A DNA stretch of 64,000 bases from Aurantiochytrium sp. KH105 (GCA_003116975.1 BGKB01000029.1:62001-126000); one strand, 5' to 3'. Shown: positions 48,657-59,875, numbered from the stretch's first letter. Program-made: numbers and translations. The notes: generated from the letters alone by a model not told the origin.

Positions 48657-50402
48657 ATGCCCAGCTTTTTCGGAATCAGCAAGAGCCGAGCGCCGCCGGC
48701 CAATGCGCCATTTCAGATCCTAACGGAAAATGAGGCCGTCGCCAAGCAAGCCATCCACTGCCTCGACTGGATCATTGTCATCACGACGATCCTCGCAAGC
48801 AACCCAACGGCGATCGCCGCGGGTCCGGTTGGCGTCGGCTGCGAAATCGCCCTCACGCAGCACATGATTACCCTGAAGAAGCTCACAAAAAGGGCGCAAC
48901 GCATCGACAATGAGCTGCAGTTGACGGTTGACACTGATGGTCCATTTCGCGGCAGCCTCCGGATGTCGTCTCGAAAGCTGGTGATAAAGTCCGCCCGTCG
49001 CGCTTCGCAATCGCAATCCAACTTCCTCCGGTTGCGTAAGGGCGCGACAAAGGCCGACGAGCTTGTCGACAACGCGCTCGCCGCAGTCTTCACAGCACAC
49101 GAGGCCAAGGCGTTCCTCGTCGCCTTTTTACAGGGCGATGAACGCGGTAAAGACAGTAGCGCTGTAACATTGCTGAGAAGCGTGTTGCATTACTGCGAAC
49201 AGGTGTATGGAGCCGCAAGGGACGTGCGCGATATTTTCAACAAAGAGTCCAAGGCATTCGCAAAGGGAGATTTGAGGCCGGCGGACAGGACTGCCGCTGC
49301 CATCGCCGCGGTTAAGGACGCACAAGATCTGCGGCGGAGTATCAACAGCATCGGCCCCGGCACGCAGGAAATTTAAGTGAAAATCACGACCAGTACATCA
49401 GACACATTTAAGCTTACTAAGCTAGGCATCCCGGATGCACTGACTCGACTCTCTGACATCGGGATCGCGCTCGCAACCCTTCCGTACCATCTGTATCTGA
49501 GCGAGGTCGGTGCAAGGCTCCTCCAAGCAGAGAAGGCCGCGCTCGAAAGGCTCCAAAAACTGACTTTTTCAAGCCTTAAGGCGGATGCGTCGAGTAATGT
49601 GAAGATCAGCCAGTTGGGCCGCTCGTTTGAGGCCGAACGCCTCTTCGAGTACAGGCGTATGGTCGATGGGGGCCTCATAATGGCCGATCAATTCGAAAGA
49701 AAGGACGTGCTTGAGCTGATTCAGTGGAACAAACAGGATATCGCGAAGCAAGCCGCCCTGTCCAGCAGCGCCGCCGCCGCCGCGGCGCACTTCCTCACGG
49801 TTGGCACCGCAATGGACGTTGCGCTGCTTCACGATAAAAGCCGCAAACCCCTGGAGGATATTCTTCACCGGAAGACTAAATTCGAGTCCGAGGACGAGGT
49901 CAAAGACGCCTTTGACCAAGTGGAGGAAATTTTACACGGCAACGATCACAAGTCAGGTCTCGTGAATCATTTCAACAATATCCTCGAATTCAATGTAGAG
50001 ACCAATGACTATATCGCTGTGTGGTTCGGAGAAGACAGCGAACGAGCAGGTAACCAGTACTTGCGCGTCAAGTTCTGCACGCTGAGTCCACAATGGAAAA
50101 TCACTAAAGGTACAGGATATACAAACACAATTACGCTGAAACCCATGTTTGATGAGCCCGCCGAGGATCGCGCGACCCCCGTTGACGAGATTTACATTGC
50201 ACAATTCCAGAAGGGCACCGAGTGCTTTGTGGAGAACGAGGGATACGGTATTATCGCCGACAAGGTGGGTTGCACATCTCAAGAATGGGAAGATCGAGCA
50301 TTTCGTGTACCTGTGCTCATCGATGGCGCCAATGACCTCGCAGAATACCACATCCGAAAGATTTCCATCCGCATTCCCACCATCGAGCCTGACGATCATT
50401 AA
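48657..50402 (+). pseudogene. 581-codon frame of unknown function interrupted by one TAA
   Basis: The ATG at 48657 has a good context (GCACCATGC). The frame is open to TAA 49374-49376 (239 codons; MPSFFGISKSRAPPANA), then continues in the same frame without another stop to TAA 50400-50402. The first part has one long hydrophobic helix (WIIVITTILASNPTAIAAG) and Lys/Arg-rich helices. The second part is helical, then ends in a beta-rich domain (NDYIAVWFGEDSERAGNQYL; EYHIRKISIRIPTIEPDD). Lower GC than the neighbouring kinase genes. I do not recognise a family. Options are one nonsense mutation, programmed readthrough, or two adjacent genes, although the second part has no ATG near the join. Confidence 0.5.
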
Positions 50403-50720
50403 CGATTAGGACGCCACCGGAGTATACATTTTTCATTGAACGCGGCTCCTCGTATGCGTGCTTAAGCCCGACTAAACAGAAAAAGGCTCGCCCTGGCAAG
50501 CGAAGCAAATCAATAACAAAATAAAAGAGAAAAGAAATTACGCGCACTGAGCCCCGTCGTGGCACCTGACACACGCACATACTCACGTACTTCAAGGACG
50601 ACGGCCAACCATAAGTGAGAAACAAATTTTTGCAGTGAGCGGGAGAGGTGGCGTTTACATTCAACAGAGAGATTGGCCCGTCGCCGGCGCGACCGCAAAC
50701 GGTGACAAATCTGCCACCCG

Positions 50721-52762
50721 ATGAGTGCCAATGGCGCGGGCGATAGAGCCCCGCTAGGCCTCAGCCCAGTACAGTCGCAATGCGGCCGCGTGGCCTTTGA
50801 GGTGTGCGCAGTGACACGCGCTGCAGTTGCCCTGGCCGCGATCCCACAGGATGAATACCTCACGCTGCACGGCAAAGAGCTCGTTTCTTTGATGTCGACC
50901 CGATATGAATCGACAATAGCGGAAGCCAAGAACCTCATCAGACTTGTGACAAAGACGAGAAAAAAACGCATTGGCAATGTACGGAGATCAGCAACGAGGC
51001 CCAATTGAGCGAACTCCCGAACCTCAACATCCGCGTCGGCGCTTCATACTTCGAGGAGGAGTATTTTAAACAAAATGACGCCAGGGGAAAAGATGCGCTG
51101 ACTGGTGGCAACCTAGACAAGTCCCGATTCGAGGAAACAAAAATCCTATTCGTTTTCTCAAATCATGTGATCAAGACGCTCGAGCGAATTTGGGAAGGGT
51201 CTATCTCACGAGACAACGACTGGTATCGCGACGACGCAACTGATGAGCTAGAAAAACTCAATGAACAACTGACGCACATGGGGCGCCACGTCGACGGCAG
51301 CACGTTCGCTTGGGAAATGTACGCCGGGGCGCTGCAGTCTCGCGCAGAGGGTCTCGGTAAACAAAACAATCTGACGATCACGGCCCTGGCGGCCATCGAA
51401 GATCCAAATGGCTTGGCAGGCCTCTCCGAGGAAGCCGCCCGCCGTCGCTCCGGTGTCATGACTGACATTGAGAAGACCATTGCCCCCGCGTTGAAAAACC
51501 GAAAAAATAATGCATTGAAAGAGACCGAGTGGCCCACGAAGGTGCTCATGTTAGCATTTAATCAAACCTCATGCAGCGCGCCTCTCATCGCCGACAGAAG
51601 CTACGGAGCAATCCTACTCGGGCAGGAGACAGATCTCCTTGAACAGGTTATCAAGAAAAACCGTTAACAACACAGGACAGTCGATGACGCCGACGTCCAG
51701 ACGTACGCCAGAGATAAAGAATTTTCTTCAGCGGAAAATAGAACGCTCAGAGAAAAGGCTCAAGTGCGCTTTGATCGGTACCTCGAACTCGTGATGAGAA
51801 TCGTACAGGGCGACGTTGTTGGCAACGCCGAATTCTTTAAATTCGCGTCTGCGATGAAGTTGGAATGCGATCAAGCCACGAGGAGATTCAAACGAGAGCG
51901 GAACGCCGAAAAGACTATTGTAAAAGATATGGTCAAGAATGACGAGGGCGTGCGGAAATATTACGACGATTTGTTTTCCAGTGAAAACCCTTCTACCGCG
52001 TTTCAACTAAAGGTGCAAGAGATCAAGGCCGCCTTGATTGACGCCCGCGAGAACTACGATGATGGACAGATGCCTGAGCGCGTTCCTGCCGCCGAGGACA
52101 GCGACAATGTCGAGGTGCAAGATTACGTCGACGAAATGGCGAACCCTGGGTATAACGATGAGAGGGAGTGGGTGGTTGACGACCCTCGCGACAATTATGT
52201 TAGCGACAACGGAAGCGAATCACACAGTCACGAAAACGAACAGAGTGATCATGAAGAAGAATCGGGTTCGGAAGGTGAATGGGAGGGAGACGACGGAGAT
52301 TTGGAGCGCGACATTCCAGTAAACCGCCCAGCACCGCCACTTCCCCGAGCGCCTCCAGTGCCCAGAAATCGACCCGGTCCAAAGAATGGACAGCCCGACC
52401 GCAATATTGGTCTCTTATCGGCAATTCAGGAAGGGGCCGGCAAGTTGAAGCCGCCCGCTGAAGATCGCAAGCCCTCCGCGGCCGCAACAAAAGCAGCGAA
52501 CAAGAACGCAGGGAGACCCTCCATTGCGGAAGAAATGAAGCAGCACCGACTCTTTAATCAGAGGCGCGAACAAGTACGACCGCCATCACACGAGCGCGAC
52601 GACGAACTGGAAGTGCGGCCTGATTCCTGGGAACGTCAGGAAGATCGTGCTCTCTTTGGCGGGGAATACTACCCTGATCGCCGGCGTCGTGTCACCGGCG
52701 GATCCTACCTAAAAGGTGCCAAGAAGCGCGAATTCACCAAGGGGGAACGCGGATTGGCCTAG
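50721..52762 (+). pseudogene. Interrupted frame ending in a proline-rich/WH2 actin-binding-like tail
   Basis: From ATG 50721 the frame is natural to about 50960, shifts by one at an A7 tract, then runs from there to TAA 51665-51667. It continues open after that stop to TAG 52760-52762. The N-terminal two thirds are helical. The C-terminus has an acidic block (HEEESGSEGEWEGDDGD), a proline-rich stretch (PVNRPAPPLPRAPPVPRN) and IGLLSAIQEGAGKLKP, which fits the WH2 actin-monomer-binding consensus (LLxxI..G..L). Proline-rich plus WH2 plus acidic is the toolkit of WASP-like nucleation-promoting factors, though here the acidic block comes first. The function is inferred from this motif alone. The stop at 51665 is followed by CAA, a readthrough-friendly base order. 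Confidence 0.5.
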
Positions 52763-52869
52763 CCCATGGCAGCTGCATACGACGAGCGAGCGAGAGAACC
52801 AAACAAAAAAATAAAAGGATAACGTCCTCCTCTTAGAGAATTGTGTTATTGCTGAGAATGCGATTGGAG

Positions 52870-53373
52870 TTATTTTTGCTGCATCAGGAGAAGATGCAGC
52901 GTCTGGGTAATGTAATCATTGGCGAAACCGGCTCTGGCGACATAAGGAAGGTCGCCCTGCATCCTTGCGGAGATGTCAGCGCGCTGGTCGGCAGGGAGAT
53001 GTTCGCGCCAGATTGCACGGAGCAGGCACTCGGGCTGCGAGGGGTGATAAATTCGGGCCGGGCATGGTTCGGGAAAGTCCTCGCGTTCGAGGCCGCGCAG
53101 ACGTGAGATGACCTCGTCGAGAGCGCCAGGGCCGGAGGGGGAGTCCCGGGAGTCTTCTTTACCCGGAAGGGGCCGTGCATCATTCTCCTCCGACGCGGCG
53201 GGCTTATTATTATCCTTGGTCGCCTTGGGGCGCTTGCGAGGCGCGGGGCAATGGGCGTCGTCGGCGCGAGCGCGCTTGGCTTTTGCCGCCGACGCAGCTG
53301 TGGCGGCAGCGACGGGCGCCGCCTCGGCCGGAGCCTCGCCCTTGGCCTTGCCCTTGCCCTTGCCCTTGGCCAT
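52870..53373 (-). CDS. Basic, probably nuclear protein of unknown function (167 aa)
   Basis: An intact frame from ATG 53373. The N-terminus is a Lys-Gly repeat (MAKGKGKGKAKG) followed by Ala-rich sequence and NLS-like KRPKATK. The C-terminal 80 residues form a compact domain (LDEVISRLRGLEREDF; PSQPECLLRAIWREHL; DYITQTLHLLLMQQK) that I do not recognise. It lies tail to tail with the WH2-like gene (108 bp apart) and divergent from the SNF2 fragment (204 bp between the starts). It is one of the few unbroken genes in the right half of the island. Confidence 0.6.
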   Translation of the reverse strand: MAKGKGKGKAKGEAPAEAAPVAAATAASAAKAKRARADDAHCPAPRKRPKATKDNNKPAASEENDARPLPGKEDSRDSPSGPGALDEVISRLRGLEREDFPEPCPARIYHPSQPECLLRAIWREHLPADQRADISARMQGDLPYVARAGFANDYITQTLHLLLMQQK

Positions 53374-53576
53374 TGCAAAAGACCCACCGGGGCGGCACGA
53401 TGAGGGAAGGGAACTACGTCTGCAACGGCGGATCTAAACGCTCCGCGGCTACGCTGGCCGTCTGCATGGAAGAGAATGTGGCGTGTTCATGTATGAACAC
53501 AGGCAGCCGGGATGTGTTTATCGGTAGGTCTTGTGCTCAGGACGCCGGCCCAACCCTACCCTCGGGCGAGAACGCA

Positions 53577-54058
53577 ATGGCAGCGACGTTCGACCTGGTG
53601 AGCGGCGGCGACGAGCCCTTCCGGCTGTCGCGCGGCCGGGAGATCGTAGAGGAACGCGTCGCGGAGGACGCCTACCGCGCGGTGGAGCGAGACGTGCGGG
53701 CCGGGCGCGAGGAGGCGGAGCTGGTCCCTGAGCCCTTTTGCGAGTTCATGCTCCGCGACCCCGGGGTGGACGCCGCGGTCGACTGGGCCAGGGACGTGGA
53801 GCCCTTCGTGGGCAAGCGCGCCGCGGCCTGCGCGTTCCCCTTCCAGCGCGACGCCGTCTGCCGCATGGTTACCAGTCGGCGGTGTCTGAACGCGACCAGC
53901 ATGGGCTGCGGCAAGACGCTGCAGGCGCTGTGCGCGCTGGCGGCGCTGGGGCGCGGGGAAAGCGGCAACGACCTGCCAGCTGATTCTCTGCCCAGGCTAC
54001 CTGCGGGAGAACTGGACCCGGGAGGTCAAGGCGTGGCTGCCGGAGGATGCGGGCTGCA
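53577..54058 (+). pseudogene. Truncated SNF2-family helicase (SMARCAL1-like), N-terminal fragment
   Basis: ATG 53577 opens a frame leading to the SNF2 motif I region: FPFQRDAVCRMV, then SMGCGKTLQALCALAAL (Walker A GCGKT). A one-base insertion near 53952 shifts the frame. Motif Ia continues in another frame as CQLILCPGYLRENWTREV, which fits the LIVCP-SLRYNW pattern of SMARCAL1/ZRANB3-type annealing helicases. Coding similarity then stops at a CTCG microsatellite (54062-54089). No DEAH box or helicase C domain follows, so this is a 5' fragment of a once larger gene. Confidence 0.65.
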
Positions 54059-54230
54059 ACACTCGCTCGCTCGCTCGCTCGCTCGCTCTACCGACCCCTC
54101 CCTCCATCTGTGCATGCATCCCATCCGCCACAGTTCTTTCCTCAAACATCGCCATCTCCCTCCGAGTTTTATCTCCAGGCAAGCAAGCAAGGCCACGCCC
54201 GCCGCGCTCTTTCGTCCCCGGCGGGTGCCG

Positions 54231-54764
54231 CAAGTCCGCTATTACAAGCACATTACACCGCGCAAGCAGGGGTCAGGCCAGGCCTTTCGACTCGCACTCC
54301 GCAGGGCCCGCCGCGGCCACCTCGCCGCCTATATATATGGCCGTTGTCGCAGACACCGTCCCGCGAAGCACAGCCGCGGCGGGGCCTCTCCCTACCTCGC
54401 CAGGCCCACCGCGCCGCGCCGCCCGCCGCGCGAGGAGGCGGGCCCCTCCCTCCCTCTTCGCGGCGGCCGCGCCCTGAGGGCTGGTTAGGTTCTTTCTCCC
54501 CGAGCCGCCGAGGCTCGCGGCTTCGCGTGCGACGCTTGGTCTCGCGCTCGCCAAGGGCATGCATGCAGGCAGTTCTTTATTTTGCGTTATCGCCAACTTT
54601 TCTCCGGCTGCTTTTCGTCGCCCTCGTTAGCGCTATTTAAAGTCCCGTATTACGAGCACATTACAAAGGAAAAGTAGAAGGCAGAGCAGAGGGCAGACGG
54701 AGGCCTTGGCACGCCCTACGCGGTCCCCCGCGCCCGTGAAAGTCCGGTATTACGAGCACATTAG
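54231..54764. repeat. Three right-edge copies of the island boundary motif
   Basis: Copies at 54231-54258, 54639-54665 and 54739-54764 share AGTCCNNTATTACRAGCACA and a following TTA. The left-edge copy at 37447-37472 has the same orientation. Sequence downstream of each copy differs, but A/G-rich AAGCAG-type runs follow at the three right-edge copies. They enclose about 17 kb of mostly broken and effector-like genes. Confidence 0.7.
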
Positions 54765-55976
54765 ATGGGATAAGCAGAAGTCAGGTTCGGGCCCGGTGGG
54801 GTACGCGCAAGGGCCGCACCGCGGGGGGATAGACCCGCCACCCCGCGGCTGTTCCTACGGACTCGAGCCCTCCGGGCCCGCAGAGAAGAAGAAGCCCTGC
54901 GCCGCGCGGCCAGGGCCGGGTCTCGCGCGACACCGCGAGAGAGGGTTCTGACGCGAGGCGTGGCGCGACGAAGGGCGCGCGCGTCTGCAGCTGCGATGCT
55001 TTTTTTTTTTTTCAAATTTTAAAAATGCTGCGCAGGCTCGCAAAAGAGGAGGCCAACCATGCGGCCGCAAAAGAGAGGAGAGGAAAAAGAAAGAGAAAGA
55101 GAGAAAGAAAGAAAAGAAAGAGGCTGGCACAGTCCGCTGCACTGCGAGCCTGCCTGCCTGTCTGTCTGTGCTGGCCCTAATTACTTTTGCTTTCTCGCGG
55201 TAACGTCTGCAGCTGATCATACTCGTGCTGTGCAAGCAAAATCAATTTTGAACATAGGTCGATCGACAGATGCCTCAAATGTCAAGTTGGTGAGAGTCGC
55301 TCTTTCTCTAGGTTGGCAAGGGTCCGTGCGTGGAGCAGAAACAGAGACGTTAATCAACAAAAACTGGCAGCTGCAGCAGCAGCTTGCACGACGAAACGAA
55401 ATGATTGGTGGTACAATGCCTTCTTGCAAGGATCTTCTTTTCGCAAAAACGTCCGCTTTTTCGGCAGCTGGCCAAGTTAGCACCACAAGTTGGAGACCTC
55501 TTCAAAATTGTTGTGGCTCTGCAACTGCTTTAAGCTCTTCGGAATGTTAATCAGCTATTCTATCAAATACGACACCCCTGGTATACTCGTCTTTGCAGGG
55601 GCGAATCGACTCTGACATGCAAGCCACGCGGGCATGAGCGAAAATTGATCTCGGAGCGATCACTGTGACCGGCAACGGTGTCCGCGAGTCTGTCTTGTAA
55701 AGGTTACACAGAGCGAGGCCGCAGCAGCCACACGTCGGTCCCGCGCGAAGCTCCCGTGGCGACCGCGCCTCGCCACCTGCCTTCTCTCCGTCCACCTCAC
55801 GAGGGGGGGGGTTCTAACGCGTTGCAATGCACAACTGCTAGTGGCATTTTGACGCAAACGAAAATGAACGATCGAGAAAATTGCTGCTGCTGCTAGTGAT
55901 TTGTTCCTGCAACTGAAGACGAACTAGGCCTAATTGCGCAGCGAACTGCTCCGCTGGGTGAAAGGGGTGTGCGTCG
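54765..55976. other. Intergenic, no supported gene
   Basis: A GC-rich left part and a T-run near 55000. An open frame at 55059-55550 (+) has a moderately natural second half but no domain and a low-complexity first half, so I do not call it. Confidence 0.4.
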
Positions 55977-56586
55977 CGCAGGTGCTCTGTAGCCTGATCA
56001 AAGAAATCGTTTCTCCGCATTTGTCATCTATCCTCGGAGGAACGCATTTGTCTTCCTCGACGGGCGAGAGAGTATTGAAGGCAGGCCCCTGCGCAAAAAG
56101 GATTTAATGTCAAAAAAATGCGTTCCTCCAAGACATATACATTCCATCCCTTCTCGCCGGGCCCTTAGCAACAGAGCAAGCCTCGGTCGCGCGTGCCTTC
56201 TCCGCGCCCTCGCTCGTCGATGCTGCTTGCTTCAAGGGTTGATTCTCGGCGACGCCCGCAAGCTGCAGAAGCTGCAGCTCGAAGTTTTGGAAACTATGAC
56301 CCAGTCGGAAGTCAAGAGGGTAGCGCAATGGCGAAGAAAGTATAACTCGCCCGAGTTTAAAGTTTCCTCGCTCAGCCGGACGACCACGCAGCAGCTGCAG
56401 CAACTGGCGGCCACAGCCGAATGGCACGCGGCAGGACTAGCGTCGCGTTCAGCGTGCAAGTCGAAGATGGGCAGCATCTGTTGAACTCGACGCCTGCCAC
56501 TACTGCAGCTCGCTGAAATTTTGGAAACCATGACCCGGCCGAAAGCCAAAAGCGTAGCGCAAAGGCGAAGAAAGTACTCGCCCGAG

Positions 56587-56593
56587 TATAAAG
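56587..56593 (+). promoter_or_regulatory. TATA-like element upstream of surface gene 1
   Basis: TATAAAG followed by a conserved TTCCCTCGCTCAGCCGGACG block, 425 bp before the start at 57018. The same block with TATAAAG is kept in the second unit. An earlier block copy (56356) has TTTAAAG. Confidence 0.35.
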
Positions 56594-57017
56594 TTCCCTC
56601 GCTCAGCCGGACGACCGCGACAGCGGCTGCGACCAGCTGCTGCTGCAACTGGTGGCCACAGCCGAATGACGTGTCCGCGGCACGCGGCAGGACTGGCGTC
56701 GCGTCAGCGTGCAAGTCGAAGATGGGCAGCATCTGTCGAACTCGACCTCTGCGACTACTACTGCTGTCTCGGTCTGCGCTGGTCTGCCCAGTTCCGGGCC
56801 GATCTACATGAAGGAAGAGGAGCCCTCCTCTGTCAGATGAAAATGAAAGTTTCTTGGCAGCTTCACGCGTGCAGCAGCTGGAGCTGGCCGCGCGCGTGCG
56901 CGCACACACAAGGGGATCCCAAAAATTGTGTCTGCCTTGCTCGCTGGGCCCAGAGCCAAAACAGCCCTGGCAAAACCGAATCGTCGGTGCAAAACCGGTT
57001 TGTCAGAGGCAAGCGAG

Positions 57018-57761
57018 ATGGCTGGGGCAAGCCGCATCCTTGCTGCTCTCGCAGGGGCGCTCGTTCTCAGCTACGCAAGGGCTGAGTGCAGCAACAGCGT
57101 TTCGCAAGACGCGTGCGCGGAAGGCTGCGAGTGGAAAGAAGGGTGCTTCACATCACAAGAGAGTGCAGAGCGATACTACAGCTCTGGGACGTGCGACCAA
57201 TGCTCGTATTCTTCCGATACATTGGCCTGGAATTACTGTACTTATAGTGGAGCTACGGCTGCGGCGCGGTACTGCTGCTGCCCGACCCCAAGTCCAACGC
57301 AAAGCCCAACTCAACGACTAACGCAAAGCACAGACGAGGCAGAAGGGGCACTTTCGTGGTGGAGCCCAGTTCCAACGCCAAGCCCAACTCGACTTCCAAC
57401 GCGAGGCCCAGACGAGGTGGGAGGGGTACCAGTTTGGGTCATTCCGATTTCTATCGGGTTCATTTTGGTCGCTTGCCTTGTTTTGGTAACCTGTCCCGCA
57501 GAACGAAGGAGGAGAGCTGAGCTGCGAGGAAACATTCCGTTCTCGGCTTCAGGCGCCCATCATGGCATTCAGACTTCGCAAATATCAAGTACGACAGGCA
57601 CGGGGACACATACCGCGATGAGTCGTACGCGGATACCAACTGCGACGATTGTTACAAGCGCACCAACCGCGATGAGTAGTACGCGGACACCAACCGCAGG
57701 AGGCATTAGCTCAAGTATGTCTTCAAGCTCATCATTCGGAGGTGGCAATAATGGTTTCTAA
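57018..57761 (+). CDS. Small Cys-rich type I surface protein with PT linkers (paralogue 1, 247 aa)
   Basis: ATG 57018 begins a signal peptide (MAGASRILAALAGALVLSYARA). A compact Cys-rich ectodomain follows with about 12 Cys in 75 residues (ECSNSVSQDACAEGCEW; GTCDQCSYSSD; RYCCCPTPSPTQSPTQ). Then come Pro-Thr linkers, a TM helix (VWVIPISIGFILVACLVLV), a basic stop-transfer run (ERRRRAELR), and a Ser/Thr-rich cytoplasmic tail with short repeats (TAMSSTRTPTAGG) and a Gly-rich end. This is a plasma-membrane or ectoplasmic surface protein; no ligand or enzyme motif is seen. The start is fixed by the signal peptide, which is conserved in paralogue 2. The longer open frame from 56928 adds non-conserved residues. 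Confidence 0.82.
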   Translation: MAGASRILAALAGALVLSYARAECSNSVSQDACAEGCEWKEGCFTSQESAERYYSSGTCDQCSYSSDTLAWNYCTYSGATAAARYCCCPTPSPTQSPTQRLTQSTDEAEGALSWWSPVPTPSPTRLPTRGPDEVGGVPVWVIPISIGFILVACLVLVTCPAERRRRAELRGNIPFSASGAHHGIQTSQISSTTGTGTHTAMSRTRIPTATIVTSAPTAMSSTRTPTAGGISSSMSSSSSFGGGNNGF

Positions 57762-59395
57762 AATATCAAGTGATTCTGCCTCTTTTGCTTCTGATAAAGA
57801 GACCGCTTCTGTCTCTGCATTTGAAAAACGACTTACTTTAACAACATGAATTTGCAGAGGATGCCGATTCTGATGCAGACCCTGACCTGAGGTGGCAATA
57901 GTGGTTTCAAAATTTCAAGTGATTCTAATTCTTTTGCTTCTGATAAAGAGACCGCTTCTGTCTCTGCATTTGGGTGACGACTTACTTTTAAACAACATGA
58001 CTTTGCGGAGGATGCCGATTCTGATGCAGATTTTGACCAGGAAAACGCTAGTCATGTATGGCTCCGTGGCGAGCGAGGTTGCGAATAACGCACGTTGGGG
58101 CACACGACGATCCAACCGTCCTCGATCTTCACATGCCGAAAGGACACCACTCTCCAGGTGTAGTCTCTGGTTCCATTTCTCAGACAGCTCAACGCCCCCT
58201 CTCTACAGTTCTCATTCATATTCTGTGACGGTCAATGTTTCGACGGTGATGTCCGTGCGTGTACAAGTGGCAAAGCGAATTTACTTAAAAAAGGGCAAGG
58301 CATTGAAATTTTCTCCTGAACCAGTTTATGATACTTCCTTACCATTATCATTGCCATTCTTGTTCCTCCAAAAAGGAAAAATGCATGGAGTTTGCGTTGC
58401 GATATACCTGCTTCGAAGACTTTCAAGAAGAATGCGATGAGACATTCTGGCTTTTTATCTAGCTGAGACAAACTAGGGTTGAACCTCTTAAAGCGACAGC
58501 CTTCTTTTGCGACATAATTTGGAAAGGGGAGCTTGGCCTAGACCTCTTCATTCTTCATTATGGTTTCGTCCTGCGTGTTATTGACACTTTCCAGAGACCC
58601 AAGAGAACAGACGAAATTGTAGTCGAGTTCCCTTGCGCGTCGCTCTCTGCAACGAACGTCTTCATCTTTACCGAAGGTATCCTTCTCACGACCGTTGTGG
58701 AAAGTCCCAACTTGGTTTCCGCGTCAGGTAAGAGCAACTCATTGTAGCGATGCAGAGCAGACATGTCAAGAGGCGAAACGTTTGTTTTACAGCGTTCTAC
58801 AGCGGGCAAGCTGCAATTAATCAGTATAAATAAGAAGAAGATAGGCCTATACTTGCACGCATTCTGAATCAGGCCTGAAAGTCTTCCATCACCTGGTTTC
58901 CTGGGAACAGGTCTTGCGTTTTGATGACGGCCTCTTCTGCTTTTTCTCTTCAATGACATTCTTGGGTGGGATTCGCACGTTATTGCTTCGGCAAGCAAAG
59001 GTGCTCTGTAGCCTGTTTTTAAAAATTGTTTTCTCGCATTTGTTATCCATCCTCGGGGGAACGCATTTGTTGTCATCCCCATTGCGCGCGCGCAATAGGG
59101 CCTGCCTTCAATACTCTCGATTCGCCTGTCAAGACGTATGCATTCCATACCTTCTCGCCGGGCCTTAGCAACAGAGCAAGCTCAGGTCTCCCTCCAAGAC
59201 AGCTCATCTCAGCGCAAGCTCGCGCGTGCCTTCTCCGCACCCTCGCTCGTCAACGCCGCTTGCTTCAAGGGTTGATTCTCGGTGACGCCCGCAGCTGCAG
59301 CTGCAGCAGCTGCAGCTCGCTGGAATTTTGGAAACTATGACCCGGCCGAAAGCCAAAAGCGTAGCGCAATGGCGAAGAAAGTAAACTCGCCCGTG

Positions 59396-59402
59396 TATAA
59401 AG
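59396..59402 (+). promoter_or_regulatory. TATA-like element upstream of surface gene 2
   Basis: TATAAAG in the same conserved block as at 56587, 474 bp before the start at 59876. The larger distance is explained by the CA repeat between them. Confidence 0.35.
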
Positions 59403-59683
59403 TTCCCTCGCTCAGCCGGACGACCGCGACAGCGACAGCGACCAGCTGCAACTGACGGCCGAATGACGTGTCCGCAGCACGCGGCAGGACTGGCGTCGCC
59501 TCAGCGTGCAAGTCGAAGAAGTGCGTGCAGCATCTGTTACTCTTGACGACTATTGTTGTCTCGGCATGCGCTGGTCTTCCCGGTTCCGAGCCGAACTGCA
59601 TCAACGAAGAGGAGCCCCCCCCCTGTCAGATGGAAATGAAAGTTTTTGGCAGCATCACGCGTGCAGCTGGAGCTGGCCGCGCG

Positions 59684-59691
<8 letters not shown>

Positions 59692-59773
<82 letters not shown>
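59692..59773. repeat. (CA)n dinucleotide microsatellite, ~41 units
   Basis: Uninterrupted CA repeat in the presumed 5' leader of surface paralogue 2. Paralogue 1 has only ACACACA at the matching place (56908), so the array expanded after duplication. Confidence 0.97.
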
Positions 59774-59775
<2 letters not shown>

Positions 59776-59875
59776 GTTCCCCCAAATCGTGCCTGCCTTG
59801 CTCGCTGGGCCCAGAGCCAGAACGGTCCTGGCAAAACCGAATCGTCGGTGCAAGACCGTGTTGTCAGAGGCAAAC

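Noticed and set aside
55059..55550. 163-codon plus-strand frame
   Set aside because: First half is low-complexity, second half is moderately natural but without homology I recognise; an opposing frame on the minus strand is equally plausible.
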